This document shows, in pieces, positions 51,092-59,894 of a stretch of 64,000 nucleotides of DNA. Location of the stretch: positions 124,001 to 188,000 of the forward strand of contig CAZTMT010000003.1 of the NCBI GenBank assembly GCA_964615335.1. Reading direction: 5' to 3'. The notes under the pieces are model-generated. The model was not told where the DNA came from. It ran no database searches and saw nothing but the letters and a program-made list of their open reading frames with translations. How positions within the stretch are numbered: position 1 is the first letter of the stretch; each line of letters starts with the position of its first letter. A program made the translations under genes and the position numbers. The DNA is from HR10 sp964615335. Its GTDB lineage: Bacteria; Acidobacteriota; Blastocatellia; HR10.

Positions 51092-52180
51092 TCAGGCGCT
51101 TTTGGAAGGAAGGGACCAAATCCCCGGAATGGGCGTCTGACAGCGCGGGCAGGCACCCTGGCGAAGGTTCATCTGAAGGACGCGGAATCCGTAGCGCTCA
51201 ATGAGCAGCATCCGACACTGCGGGCAGTAGGTGTTCTCGAAAGGACCGACCATGCCCGGAATGTTCCCGGCATACACGTAGCGGAGTCCTTCGCCATATC
51301 CGATCTCGGCGGCGCGCCTGAGCGTCGCCGGAGGCGTGTTCTCCGGGTCGGTCATCTTGTAATCCTTGTGGAAGGCCGTCACGTGCCAGGGGATGTCCGG
51401 GGAGATCGAGGCGATGAACTGCGCGATATCACGAAGCTCCTCATCCGAATCGTTGAAGCCGGGAACAATGAGCGTGACGATCTCCATCCAGAATCCGCGC
51501 TCGTGGACCATTCGGCAGGTTTCCAGAACGCTCTTCAGCGTGCCGCCGAGCCGGCGATAGTTCCGATCGTTGAAGGTCTTCAGGTCAATCTTGTAGAGAT
51601 CGGTCCACGGACGGATGTAATCCAGGACTTCGGGCGTCGCATTCCCGTTGGAGACGTATCCCGTCAGAAGGCCCACGCGCTTGGCCTCTCGAAAGACCAT
51701 GACGGCCCATTCGCTCGTGATGAGAGGTTCGTTGTAGCTGCTGATGACCGAATCGGCGCGAGAGCGGAGGGCCAGCGTGACCATCTCGCGCGCCGTGAGG
51801 GCCTGAGGGGGAGCGCCGGCGAGGGGATCGCGCAGGGCCTGGCTCGTCAGCCAGTTCTGGCAGTAGGCGCAATGCAAATCGCATCCGAGCATGCCGAAGG
51901 TGAGCGCGCGCGAGCCCGGCAGCACATGGAAGAAGGGCTTCTTCTCAATCGGATCGCACTGCAAGGCGGCGACATAGTTGGCCGGGACGTAGAGCGTTCC
52001 CCCCTCGTTGTAGCGAACCTTGCAGATCCCCTCCAGGCCGGGCAGGATCACGCACCGATGTCCGCAGGCGACGCAGCGAACCTTCCCCTCGGGGAGAGAT
52101 TCGTACAACTCCCCCGGGATGGCAAACTGCTTCAGAACCTCTTCCAGCGTGAGGACCGACGTCGGCTTCCCCCGCGCCAT
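51092..52180 (-). CDS. amrS: AmmeMemoRadiSam-system radical SAM enzyme
   Basis: 362 residues from ATG 52180 (GAGGAGG five bases ahead). Radical SAM cluster CDLHCAYC (C-x3-C-x2-C) within LGCDLHCAYCQNWLTSQ, plus N-terminal CVACGHRC and C-terminal CPQC/CPRC cysteine pairs. This layout and the motif SYNEPLIT match AmrS, usually encoded with AMMECR1 and Memo-family genes, none of which is in the window. Its product is not known for certain. Converges on ruvA with 28 bases between stops. Confidence 0.88.
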   Translation of the reverse strand: MARGKPTSVLTLEEVLKQFAIPGELYESLPEGKVRCVACGHRCVILPGLEGICKVRYNEGGTLYVPANYVAALQCDPIEKKPFFHVLPGSRALTFGMLGCDLHCAYCQNWLTSQALRDPLAGAPPQALTAREMVTLALRSRADSVISSYNEPLITSEWAVMVFREAKRVGLLTGYVSNGNATPEVLDYIRPWTDLYKIDLKTFNDRNYRRLGGTLKSVLETCRMVHERGFWMEIVTLIVPGFNDSDEELRDIAQFIASISPDIPWHVTAFHKDYKMTDPENTPPATLRRAAEIGYGEGLRYVYAGNIPGMVGPFENTYCPQCRMLLIERYGFRVLQMNLRQGACPRCQTPIPGIWSLPSKSA

Positions 52181-52256
52181 GAGACCCTCCTCTTCGGCCT
52201 CCTCAATTATGGCACAAAGACCGAAGAAGGGGCGAGGAGAATCCGGCAGGCGAACT

Positions 52257-53816
52257 CTAGAACTTCTCGGCGACGGACTTCGCCTGCAGAAAGAGCAGGA
52301 GATAGTCCCGACCGCCCGCCTTCGAGTCAGTTCCCGACATATTGAAGCCGCCGAAGGGATGAACGTCCACCAGTGCGCCCGTGATCTTGCGATTGATGTA
52401 GAGGTTGCCGACGTGGAACTCACGACGCGCGCGCTCGATGTGTTCGCGCGTGCGGCTGTACAGGCCCCCGGTCAGCCCGTAAACGGTCCCGTTCGCGATC
52501 TCCAGGGCATGATCGAAATCTCGGGCGCGCAGACACGCGAGCACAGGGCCGAAGATCTCCTCCTGAGCGATGCGCGCCGAAGGCGACACATCTCCGAAGA
52601 CCGTCGGAGCGATGAACCATCCGTGGCCGACTTCTTCCAGAGCGTGTCCGCCCAGCAGGAGCTTCCCCTCGCTCTTTCCGATCTCGATGTACCCGAGGAT
52701 GGATTGAAAGGCCGACTGACTGACGACCGGTCCCATCCAGTTGGCCGGGTCTTTCGTCGGTCCGACAGTGATCTTCTGCGCGCGTTCGAGGACCTTCTCG
52801 ACACCGGCCTCGTAGACATCTTCCAGGAAGATGGCCCGCGAGCAGGCCGAGCATTTCTGTCCGGAGTATCCGTAGGCGGAGGTCACGATCCCTTCGGCCG
52901 CCGCATCCAAATCGGCCGAGCTATCCACGATGATGGCGTTTTTCCCTCCCATTTCGGCGATCACGCGCTTGATCCAGATCTGGCCGGGGGCCGTCTTGGC
53001 CGCCATCTCGTTGATGCGCAGGCCCACTTCCATGGAACCCGTGAAGGCGATGAATCGCGTGCGCGGATGGGCGACCAGATAATCGCCGACTGTCGCTCCG
53101 GCTCCCGGCAGGTAATTCACGACGCCTTCCGGGAAGGAGGCTTCCGCCAGGACCTCCATGAACTTCGCGGCGATGATGGGGCTCTCGCTCGAGGGTTTCA
53201 CGACGACAGTATTGCCGGCCGCGACAGCGCCCATCGTCATGCCCACCAGAATGGCCAGAGGGAAATTCCACGGAGGGATGATGGCTCCCGCACCCAGGGG
53301 GATATAGAACCATTCGTTGTGCTCGAAGGGAAGGGGGGACGGCGTGACCGGACGAGGCCCGTCGTAATAGAGCGCCTGCCGTCCGTAGAACTCGCACATA
53401 TCAATGGCCTCGGCCACATCGGCATCGGCTTCGGCCCAGCTCTTGCCGACTTCCAGGACGATCCAGGCGGCCAGCTCGAATTTCCGGCGCCGCATCACCT
53501 GCGCGGCCTGAAAGAGGTATCGCGCGCGCTCTTGGGCCGAGCGGCGACTCCAGGACGCGAAGGCCTTCCAGGCGATGTCCAGAGCCTGGTCCACATGCTC
53601 GGGACGGCCTCGATGAGCCCATCCCACGATCTGATCCGTTTGCGAGGGATTGACGGATTTCAGAAGATCTCCCGTCGTATAGGGCTTCCCCCCCAGGATC
53701 AGGGGATACTCTCGCCCGAATTCGGACTCCACTTTGGCGAGAGCTTCAAACATGGCGTGTCGGTTCTCCGGTTGGCTGAAGTCTGTAAACGGCTCGTTCC
53801 GAAAAGGCGAGATCAT
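52257..53816 (-). CDS. L-glutamate gamma-semialdehyde (1-pyrroline-5-carboxylate) dehydrogenase
   Basis: 519 residues from ATG 53816 (GAGGAGG five bases ahead). Aldehyde dehydrogenase with the nucleophile Cys in YGYSGQKCSACSR, NAD-site PPWNFPL and FTGSMEVG, and the wording of the RocA/PruA group (AEMGGKNAIIVD). It oxidises the semialdehyde from proline or arginine to glutamate. No proline dehydrogenase is adjacent. No encapsulation peptide is present, so it is probably not cargo of the nearby shell genes. Confidence 0.92.
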   Translation of the reverse strand: MISPFRNEPFTDFSQPENRHAMFEALAKVESEFGREYPLILGGKPYTTGDLLKSVNPSQTDQIVGWAHRGRPEHVDQALDIAWKAFASWSRRSAQERARYLFQAAQVMRRRKFELAAWIVLEVGKSWAEADADVAEAIDMCEFYGRQALYYDGPRPVTPSPLPFEHNEWFYIPLGAGAIIPPWNFPLAILVGMTMGAVAAGNTVVVKPSSESPIIAAKFMEVLAEASFPEGVVNYLPGAGATVGDYLVAHPRTRFIAFTGSMEVGLRINEMAAKTAPGQIWIKRVIAEMGGKNAIIVDSSADLDAAAEGIVTSAYGYSGQKCSACSRAIFLEDVYEAGVEKVLERAQKITVGPTKDPANWMGPVVSQSAFQSILGYIEIGKSEGKLLLGGHALEEVGHGWFIAPTVFGDVSPSARIAQEEIFGPVLACLRARDFDHALEIANGTVYGLTGGLYSRTREHIERARREFHVGNLYINRKITGALVDVHPFGGFNMSGTDSKAGGRDYLLLFLQAKSVAEKF

Positions 53817-53935
53817 ACACTCCTCCTCATCCAGCGTTTTTCGTGCAAGCACCACATTATGAGCGAAAGCGGGCGAAACGGCAAATGCCCGTGCGGGCGT
53901 GCTCCGGGCTCGGGGGGCGCCCCCTCGCTCTCCTG

Positions 53936-53964
53936 TTGCATTCGGTTGGAGGTTGCAATATAAT
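53936..53964 (+). promoter_or_regulatory. Promoter of the first response regulator
   Basis: TTGCAT (53936-53941), 17-base spacer, perfect TATAAT (53959-53964). Leader about 33 bases to ATG 54004. Confidence 0.55.
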
Positions 53965-54003
53965 CGGGCCAGCATGCATCATCGCGGGGAGTGAGTGGCC
54001 GCT

Positions 54004-54660
54004 ATGGGAAAGATCAGAGTTTTGCTTGCGGACGATCACACGATTTTGAGACAGGGCTTGCGGAAGATCCTGGAGGCGGATCCCTCTTTTGAGGTCGTGG
54101 GCGAGGCGGGCGATGGGCGCGAGGCCATCAAGAAGGCCGAAGCGCTCAAGCCCGATGTCGTCGTCATGGACATCTCGATGCCCATCTTGAATGGGATCGA
54201 GGCGACGCGTCAGATCGCTCGCTCGCTCCCGAAGACCAAGATCCTCATCCTCACTGTCCATGAGAACGATCAACTCGCCATGGAGATCCTCAACGCCGGA
54301 GCGACCGGCTACGTGCTCAAGGATGCCGCCAGTGAGGAGCTGATCTCCGCGATCCGGGCTGTCCATCGGGGGGATTCTTACCTGAGCCCCTCGATCGCCA
54401 AGCGGGTGATCACGCAGTATCTGGACTTCGCGCGGGGAAAGGTCCCGCCGGAGGGGCAGTTCTCCGATCTGACGGCCCGCGAGCGGGAGATCCTTCAGCT
54501 CATCGCCGAGGGCTACTCCAACAAGGAGATCGCCCAGATGCTCTATATCAGCGAGAAGACAGTCAAGACGCACCGGGAGAACATCATGCGCAAGCTCGAT
54601 CTGCATAGCGTCGCCGAGCTGGTGCGCTACGCGATTCGCCGAGGGATCATTCAAGGATAA
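54004..54660 (+). CDS. NarL/FixJ-type response regulator
   Basis: 218 residues from ATG 54004 (a GTG at 53995 is possible). Receiver domain: acidic pair D10-D11 (LADDH), phosphate acceptor D56 (VVVMDISMP), switch Thr in ILTVHE and Lys in YVLKDA. The C-terminal LuxR-type helix-turn-helix reads LTAREREILQLIAEGYSNKEIAQ. No histidine kinase adjoins, so it is orphan in this window. A strong promoter precedes it and a second, degenerate regulator follows. Confidence 0.95.
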   Translation: MGKIRVLLADDHTILRQGLRKILEADPSFEVVGEAGDGREAIKKAEALKPDVVVMDISMPILNGIEATRQIARSLPKTKILILTVHENDQLAMEILNAGATGYVLKDAASEELISAIRAVHRGDSYLSPSIAKRVITQYLDFARGKVPPEGQFSDLTAREREILQLIAEGYSNKEIAQMLYISEKTVKTHRENIMRKLDLHSVAELVRYAIRRGIIQG

Positions 54661-54796
54661 ATCCGGCCCTTCTCCCCCCCTCCGACCTGTGAAATACTCC
54701 CTCCGGAGGAAGAAAATCCGTTGTGAGCCGAATTGCCGACGCCCCCCTGCGCGCCGATCATAGAAGAGGTGTAAGGATGATCTTTCGGAGGGAGAG

Positions 54797-55450
54797 GTGC
54801 GCGCGCGGAAACGTCTGCTCATCGCGGATGCTCATCGGCTCTGGCGTCATGCCTTGAGGAGAATCATCGAAGGCTTTGGTTCTTACCTCGTTGTCGGTGA
54901 AGCCTCCGATAGGCGGGTTCTTCTGGAACAGGCGCAGGAAGCTCGCCCCGACCTCGTCCTCATGGATATTGCGCTTCCCCTGCCTGACGGAATCCGGGCA
55001 TTGCGAGAGCTGGCGACTGTAACGCCTGCGCCTCGTGTGGTCATTCTCTCGGAGGTCGTGGAACCGGCGATCGTCCGCGAGGTGTTTGCCGCCGGCGCCC
55101 TGGGGTATCTCACAAAGTGCGAGCGACTGGAGACGCTCCGGAGGGCGCTTATTGCCGCCTCTCAGGGATTCTCGTTCTTCGGTCCGCGCGTTGCGCGCGC
55201 GCTGTTGGAGTTCCTGCGGGAGAGGACTTCCGGCCTCGGCGCGAGCCACAAGCGTCTCTCCCTTCGTGAGCTGAAGCTCATGGAGCTTTTGGCGAGAGGG
55301 CGTTCGGATCAAGCCATCACTTCCCGGCTTGGCATGAGCCTGGAAGCCATCAATTACTACCGCCTCCACGTGCTGCGACGCCTTCCCCTGGAATCGGTCT
55401 CAACCCTTGACATGCCACCTCCTCAGGAACGGGTGCGCCGGTCGGTCTGA
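54797..55450 (+). CDS. Divergent response-regulator-like protein
   Basis: 217 residues from GTG 54797 (GGAGGGAGAG directly ahead). The receiver keeps the acceptor Asp (D57 in LVLMDIALP) and the Lys of YLTKCERL, but one residue of the acidic pocket is lost (IADAH instead of DDH). The C-terminal helix-turn-helix (LSLRELKLMELLARGRS... EAINYYRLHVLRRL) departs from the LuxR consensus, missing the usual VKTH-type DNA contact. It may be phosphorylation-independent or a regulator of the first gene. Separated from it by 136 bases. Confidence 0.85.
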   Translation: MRARKRLLIADAHRLWRHALRRIIEGFGSYLVVGEASDRRVLLEQAQEARPDLVLMDIALPLPDGIRALRELATVTPAPRVVILSEVVEPAIVREVFAAGALGYLTKCERLETLRRALIAASQGFSFFGPRVARALLEFLRERTSGLGASHKRLSLRELKLMELLARGRSDQAITSRLGMSLEAINYYRLHVLRRLPLESVSTLDMPPPQERVRRSV

Positions 55451-55510
55451 GGTTGCTCGCCCCGCAGGCTTTGGGTATGATGGTGCCGATCTCAGGCGAA
55501 GGAGCGACCG

Positions 55511-57046
55511 ATGGTGCGCCAGCGCAAGCTCGTTGGGGTGTTCATCCTCTTGGGCGCCGGAGCGCTCGCATGGGCCGCGATGCAGGCCCTGCGCTCGGGC
55601 TCGGAGCCGATCTCGGGGGAGACTGTACCCACAGCCGCGTCTCAGCATCCCCAGGATGTCTTTGAGTTCGAGCGGGAGAAGGCCCGGAGGACAGATCTGA
55701 CCGCCCGGCTCGGAGAGGATGATGGACTGATCGCCGCTCTCTTTTTCGGAGGCGACATCATGGGGAATCTGGAGGTATGTGGCTGTCCGAAGAATCCTCT
55801 GGGAGGCGTGGCTCGCCGCCAGGGATATGTGCGCCTCTTCCAGAAGCGGTATCCGGATGTCCCTGTTCTCCGGGTGGATACCGGATACTTCTTCAGCGAT
55901 CGAAGGCATCCGACAACGGGCGATCTGACTGAGGATGCGCTGTTGGGAAACGAATGGGTCGTTCGCGCCTATGATCACATGCGGCTTGATGTCCTGAATG
56001 TTTCCTTCCATGACCTCCCGCAGTTGGCGCGATGTCTCCAACCGGCGGAGTTCCGACGCCACCAGGCGGCGACGCCGGTCGTGGCGCGATGGATCTCGGC
56101 CAACGTCGTTCCGCGCGCGGGGCACCATGTGCGCCTTCGTCCCTATCTCATTCGCCAGGTGAGCGGAGGACGGCTCGGGAATCGCCCGCTCCGCATCGGA
56201 TTCATCGGAGTGACCGAGCCCGGGAACTATCGCGGGCGCGATTTCCAGGTGCAAGATCCCTGGCTCGCCGTTCGCCGCCTTCTCCCCCGGGTGCGCGCAC
56301 AAGCCGATCTTGTCGTCCTGCTGGCGTATCTCTCGCAAGAAGGAGTCGAGCGGCTGGCCCGCGAAAATCCGGATGTGGATGTGATCCTGGCCAGCGTGGG
56401 GCGACCCCTCTGGCTTGAGCCCAGAACGATCGGTCGAACTTACGTCGCTTACAGCGTCTATCAGACAAAGCTTCTCGGCGAGTTGCGCCTCTACAGGGAA
56501 GCCGAGAAGATACGCGTTCGGGCTCGCTACGTTGAGCTAGACGGCCTCATCCCCGATGATCCTTCAACGGAAGCGGTGCGCGCCCAGGCGCGACGCGAAC
56601 TGGCCGCCGTGCAGAGACGCTTGGCCGAGCAGGCCATGGGAGTTGCAGCGCGAGCGCTACATTCCCCCTCGGGGGATGGGGCTTCATTTGTGGGATCGGG
56701 AGCGTGCCGTTCTTGTCATACGGTGGCGTACTATGTGTGGGCGGAATCCGGACATGCGCACGCTTTCGCCACGCTGCAAAAAGTGAAGCGGGAGAACGAT
56801 CCCCAATGCGTCGGATGCCACGTGACCGGCTACGGGCAGAGAGGGGGATTCCTCACGATCTTCTCCACGCCCCGTCTGCAGGACGTTCAGTGCGAGGCCT
56901 GCCATGGACCGGCATCCAGACATCTGGAGAACCCCACGCGCCCCTACGGGAGAGTTGGTGTTCCCGAAGGATGCCTCCCCTGCCACACGCGGGAGAACAG
57001 CCCGGACTTCGAGCCGGTGAGGTACTGGGCGAAGATCAAGCATTGA
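55511..57046 (+). CDS. Metallophosphatase-like protein fused to tetrahaem cytochrome c
   Basis: 511 residues. A membrane-anchor or signal helix (VGVFILLGAGALAWAAM) is followed by a 5'-nucleotidase/metallophosphatase-like domain (~70-345) containing the CGCPKNPLGG element common to such cytochrome fusions but without a clear D-x-H metal motif. The C-terminal ~115 residues hold four CxxCH haem sites (CRSCH, CVGCH, CEACH, CLPCH). The protein should be periplasmic and carry electrons; the phosphatase half may be inactive. Related fusions occur in anaerobic respirers, but here the partner redox system is not in the window. Confidence 0.85.
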   Translation: MVRQRKLVGVFILLGAGALAWAAMQALRSGSEPISGETVPTAASQHPQDVFEFEREKARRTDLTARLGEDDGLIAALFFGGDIMGNLEVCGCPKNPLGGVARRQGYVRLFQKRYPDVPVLRVDTGYFFSDRRHPTTGDLTEDALLGNEWVVRAYDHMRLDVLNVSFHDLPQLARCLQPAEFRRHQAATPVVARWISANVVPRAGHHVRLRPYLIRQVSGGRLGNRPLRIGFIGVTEPGNYRGRDFQVQDPWLAVRRLLPRVRAQADLVVLLAYLSQEGVERLARENPDVDVILASVGRPLWLEPRTIGRTYVAYSVYQTKLLGELRLYREAEKIRVRARYVELDGLIPDDPSTEAVRAQARRELAAVQRRLAEQAMGVAARALHSPSGDGASFVGSGACRSCHTVAYYVWAESGHAHAFATLQKVKRENDPQCVGCHVTGYGQRGGFLTIFSTPRLQDVQCEACHGPASRHLENPTRPYGRVGVPEGCLPCHTRENSPDFEPVRYWAKIKH

Positions 57047-57059
57047 GGACACCGCGGAT

Positions 57060-57512
57060 ATGGAAGAACTCATCTCCGTGCTCCCCCGTGTGCTGCACAT
57101 TGTCGGATACGATGAGCAGGCGTGCGAGCGTGTCCTTCAGGCCGCGTGGAGGCATATTGTTGGCGAGTCCATTTCCGCCCACACCAGGCCGCTCCGGCTC
57201 CGCCGGAAACGCTTGCTCATTCAGGTGAGCGATCGGACATGGGGGGCACAGCTTCGAGAACTCTCCCCCACTCTCCTGGCGAAGATCAATCGCCTGTTCG
57301 GAACCGATCTTGTGGAGACCCTGGAATGCCGTGTGGAGCGCAAGAAAACCGCGCGCTCGCCGGAAGCTTCTTCGGCCACCGTGTCATCCCCCGCGCTGGA
57401 GCGCATCCGAAGCGAGCTGCTCCCTCTGGCCGAGAAAATTGGTGACCCCGATCTCCGCGAAGCCTTCCTGAGAGCCGCCAGCCGCTGTCTGCTGCGGCGC
57501 GAGGGAAGCTGA
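57060..57512 (+). CDS. DciA-like (DUF721) protein
   Basis: 150 residues. The KH-like core VLQAAWRHIVGESISAHTRPLRLRRKRLLIQV ... TWGAQLRELSP matches DUF721/DciA, which in bacteria lacking DnaC/DnaI helps load the replicative helicase. The tail (~100-150) is variable. It starts 14 bases after the cytochrome gene, so it may be cotranscribed by position only. I see no helicase nearby. Confidence 0.85.
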   Translation: MEELISVLPRVLHIVGYDEQACERVLQAAWRHIVGESISAHTRPLRLRRKRLLIQVSDRTWGAQLRELSPTLLAKINRLFGTDLVETLECRVERKKTARSPEASSATVSSPALERIRSELLPLAEKIGDPDLREAFLRAASRCLLRREGS

Positions 57513-57562
57513 CGCATCGGCTCGCCCGAGCCTTTGGCGCACGAGCTTCTTCCGGAGCTGGA

Positions 57563-58369
57563 TCACGCTTCGACTTCGATTCCCGCTCGCTGCAGCGTCT
57601 GGTGAAGATCGCGCGTCGCAGCTTCGAGCCGGGCCTGGACGCTCTCCGGATCGCGACCCGCGAGCGAGAGCGTGATCCGGAATCGAACGTCCGGACCGAA
57701 TTCCCGCGCGCGAGACTTGATGTACACGTCGGGATGACGGTGGGAGACCTCGCGGAGAAGAGGGGCCAGCACGCTCTCATCCCGACACAGGGCGATGACT
57801 TCGCGCTCGCGGAAGACACCCGCACCCAGAAGCTCCTGTAGCACGGGCTGAAGCGGACCCGTGACGATCGCCTTCAGCTCCGCGGGAACGCCAGGCAGGC
57901 TGACCAGCGTCGTCTGCGGCAGGCGCACGAGGACGCCGGGAGCCGCCCCGACCGGATTCTCCAGAGCTTCAGCTCCCTCGGGCAAGCGCGCCATCTTCAG
58001 ACGGCTCTCGCTGAGATGCGCATCGGCGACGTAGCCCAGAGCCGCCCATCGCTGGTACTTCTCTCGCACCAGCGCCAGCGCGCGCTCGTTCATGACCAGG
58101 GGACGATCGAGCGCTTCGGCGACCGCTTCCAGCGTGCGGTCGTCCTCGGTCGGTCCGAGCCCACCCGATGTCAGCACAAGCCGCGCGCCCCGCTGCAGGG
58201 CTCCTCGGATTTCTCGAACGATCGCCGGACATTCATCGCGCACCAGGACGGCGCGTTCGACCCTCCCCCCCAGACCCGTGAGAGTTCGACAAAGCCAGTG
58301 CGTGTTCGTGTCCAGCGTGTCGCCTAGAAGCAGCTCGTTTCCGATCGCGATGATTTCAACCGTGACCAT
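57563..58369 (-). CDS. CinA N-terminal (molybdopterin-binding fold) domain protein
   Basis: 268 residues. It has EIIAIGNELLLGDTLDTN and the TSGGLGPTEDDRT motif of the MoCF/CinA domain, but it stops before the PncC nicotinamide-nucleotide amidase domain that long CinA proteins carry. Short forms in bacteria are reported to hydrolyse ADP-ribose or related compounds. No clear ribosome site; its start lies inside the 3' end of the IF-2B-like gene (46-base overlap). Confidence 0.85.
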   Translation of the reverse strand: MVTVEIIAIGNELLLGDTLDTNTHWLCRTLTGLGGRVERAVLVRDECPAIVREIRGALQRGARLVLTSGGLGPTEDDRTLEAVAEALDRPLVMNERALALVREKYQRWAALGYVADAHLSESRLKMARLPEGAEALENPVGAAPGVLVRLPQTTLVSLPGVPAELKAIVTGPLQPVLQELLGAGVFREREVIALCRDESVLAPLLREVSHRHPDVYIKSRAREFGPDVRFRITLSLAGRDPESVQARLEAATRDLHQTLQRAGIEVEA

Positions 58370-59274
58370 AGTTCTGGATCGAAAGAGAGATCGCGCAGGT
58401 GATGCCGGACATCCTGCGGCGAGAGAAAACCGCGCTCGGAGATGATCCCGGTGAAGGCCTCAAGAGGCGTCGTCTCGAAGTATTCGTTCCAAATCGTGAG
58501 CCCCTCCGGCGGGGCTTCCCAGATCTCGGTCGGCGCGTGCGGACGCGCGACGCTCAAGGCGAAGGGAAAGAACTTGCCGCTCTCGGCCAGGACATATGCC
58601 GGGATCCCCCGCTCGCGAGCGGCCAGCGCGAGCAAGCGCGTGCCGATCTTGTTGACGACCCCTTGAGGGGAGACGCAGTCAGCTCCGACAAGAGCGAGCG
58701 TGCAACGGCCCGCCCATTCTCCCAGAGCCGCATCCAGAATGAGCGTCACAGGCACGCCCAGCGTGAGAGCCTGTTCGGCCAGAGCCCGCCCCTCATAGAG
58801 AGGGCGCGACTCCGTGCAGACGAGCGCAAGCGTGCGCCCCCTCGCGCGCGCGGCCTGCAGAACCGAGAGGACGGTCGCGCTGAAAGAATGCGTGAGCACG
58901 CGCGCTCCTTCGGGAATCCATCGGCTCGCTTCGGCTTGGAGTCTGAGGGCATTCTCCTGCCGCTCACGTAAGAACTGATCCAGGGCCTGCTGAGCTGCCT
59001 GACGCGCCTCGGCAAGCGCCCGGGTCTCTCGGAGAGCGCACAACGCCGTGTTCACCAGATGAACAAGAGGGGCCATGTTCGGATGCGCGCGGATCAGCCG
59101 CTCTCCCACCTGCAGGATCTCCGCGCGCAGAGCCTCCGTGCGCGTCGCGCGAGAATGCGTGAGCACCTCGCGCAGCACATCCGCCGCGCGTCGGGTCAAC
59201 TCCGTCGCTCCCGAGCGGCGATCCTCCAGAATCGCTCCAATCCGCTCCTCCGGGATCGTCAGGCCCTCCCCCAT
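58324..59274 (-). CDS. IF-2B-family protein (ribose-1,5-bisphosphate isomerase/eIF2B-alpha-like)
   Basis: 316 residues from ATG 59274. N-terminal helical domain, then the C-terminal Rossmann-like domain with GADCVSPQGVVNKIGT, the family signature, and TLALVCTESRPLYEG. Relatives include eIF2B subunits, methylthioribose-1-phosphate isomerase and archaeal R15P isomerase; the bacterial substrate here is unknown. Its start overlaps the end of the CBS-pair gene and its end overlaps cinA, giving a compact three-gene unit. Confidence 0.85.
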   Translation of the reverse strand: MGEGLTIPEERIGAILEDRRSGATELTRRAADVLREVLTHSRATRTEALRAEILQVGERLIRAHPNMAPLVHLVNTALCALRETRALAEARQAAQQALDQFLRERQENALRLQAEASRWIPEGARVLTHSFSATVLSVLQAARARGRTLALVCTESRPLYEGRALAEQALTLGVPVTLILDAALGEWAGRCTLALVGADCVSPQGVVNKIGTRLLALAARERGIPAYVLAESGKFFPFALSVARPHAPTEIWEAPPEGLTIWNEYFETTPLEAFTGIISERGFLSPQDVRHHLRDLSFDPELWSRLKSSRSETSCF

Positions 59275-59275
59275 G

Positions 59276-59707
59276 TCAGTAGACCTGGAAGAAGTGCTCG
59301 TAGAACTGCAGCGCTTCATCCCGCTCCTTCTTATCCAGACTGAGCAGATCGCCGAGCGAGACTGTCCCGAGAACTCGCCCCTCGGGCGTGACGACGACCA
59401 GATGCTGGAAGTCGTTGGCGAGCATCGTCACCAGGCATTCGGCATAGGTTGCGTCCGGGGTGGCTGTCATCGGATCCGGCGTCATGATCTCTTCCACGCG
59501 CGTCGCATCCGGATCGCGACCTTCGGCGACGACTTTCGTCATGATGTCCCATTCCGAGAGGATCCCGACCAGCCGCTCGCCATCGAGAACCGAAATGGCG
59601 CGCACGTTCCGCCGGGTCATCTCTTGAGCAGCCCTTCGCACGGAGTCCGTCTTCTGGACGGTGTATACTTCGGTGCGGGAGCCCACAAGGTCGCGAATTC
59701 TCTTCAT
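59276..59707 (-). CDS. Two-CBS-domain protein
   Basis: 143 residues from ATG 59707 with an ideal AAGGAGG four bases ahead; longer in-frame starts are not needed. Two CBS repeats (VRAISVLDGERLVGILSEWDI, HLVVVTPEGRVLGTVSLGDLL) fill the whole chain, so it is a stand-alone nucleotide sensor. Adenine nucleotides or S-adenosylmethionine are typical ligands. First gene of the unit with the IF-2B-like protein and cinA. Confidence 0.92.
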   Translation of the reverse strand: MKRIRDLVGSRTEVYTVQKTDSVRRAAQEMTRRNVRAISVLDGERLVGILSEWDIMTKVVAEGRDPDATRVEEIMTPDPMTATPDATYAECLVTMLANDFQHLVVVTPEGRVLGTVSLGDLLSLDKKERDEALQFYEHFFQVY

Positions 59708-59845
59708 GGGTCCTCCTTGCCGTTCCAATCTCAAAAAGCGCTTCCGAGCCCTAGTATACTCCTTGTGCCCGAGATGCGCCACGGCGACTTCCTGGGGTGC
59801 TCTCTCGTCTGAATCCGCGCGTCGCGGAGCGCGCTCGCCCCTGCT

Positions 59846-59874
59846 TTGACGCTCGGAGAAGCTCATGATAGGAT
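59846..59874 (+). promoter_or_regulatory. Promoter of the HEPN-MNT pair
   Basis: TTGACG (59846-59851), 17-base spacer, TAGGAT (59869-59874) inside GATAGGATGA, almost the same -10 context as the fused MNT-HEPN gene (GATAGGCTGA). Confidence 0.5.
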
Positions 59875-59894
59875 GAGCGGGGAAAGAGGATGAG

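Noticed and set aside
52257..53816. Aldehyde dehydrogenase as cargo of the nearby microcompartment
   Set aside because: It belongs to the glutamate-semialdehyde group, carries no terminal targeting helix and is separated from the shell genes by ruvA and amrS.
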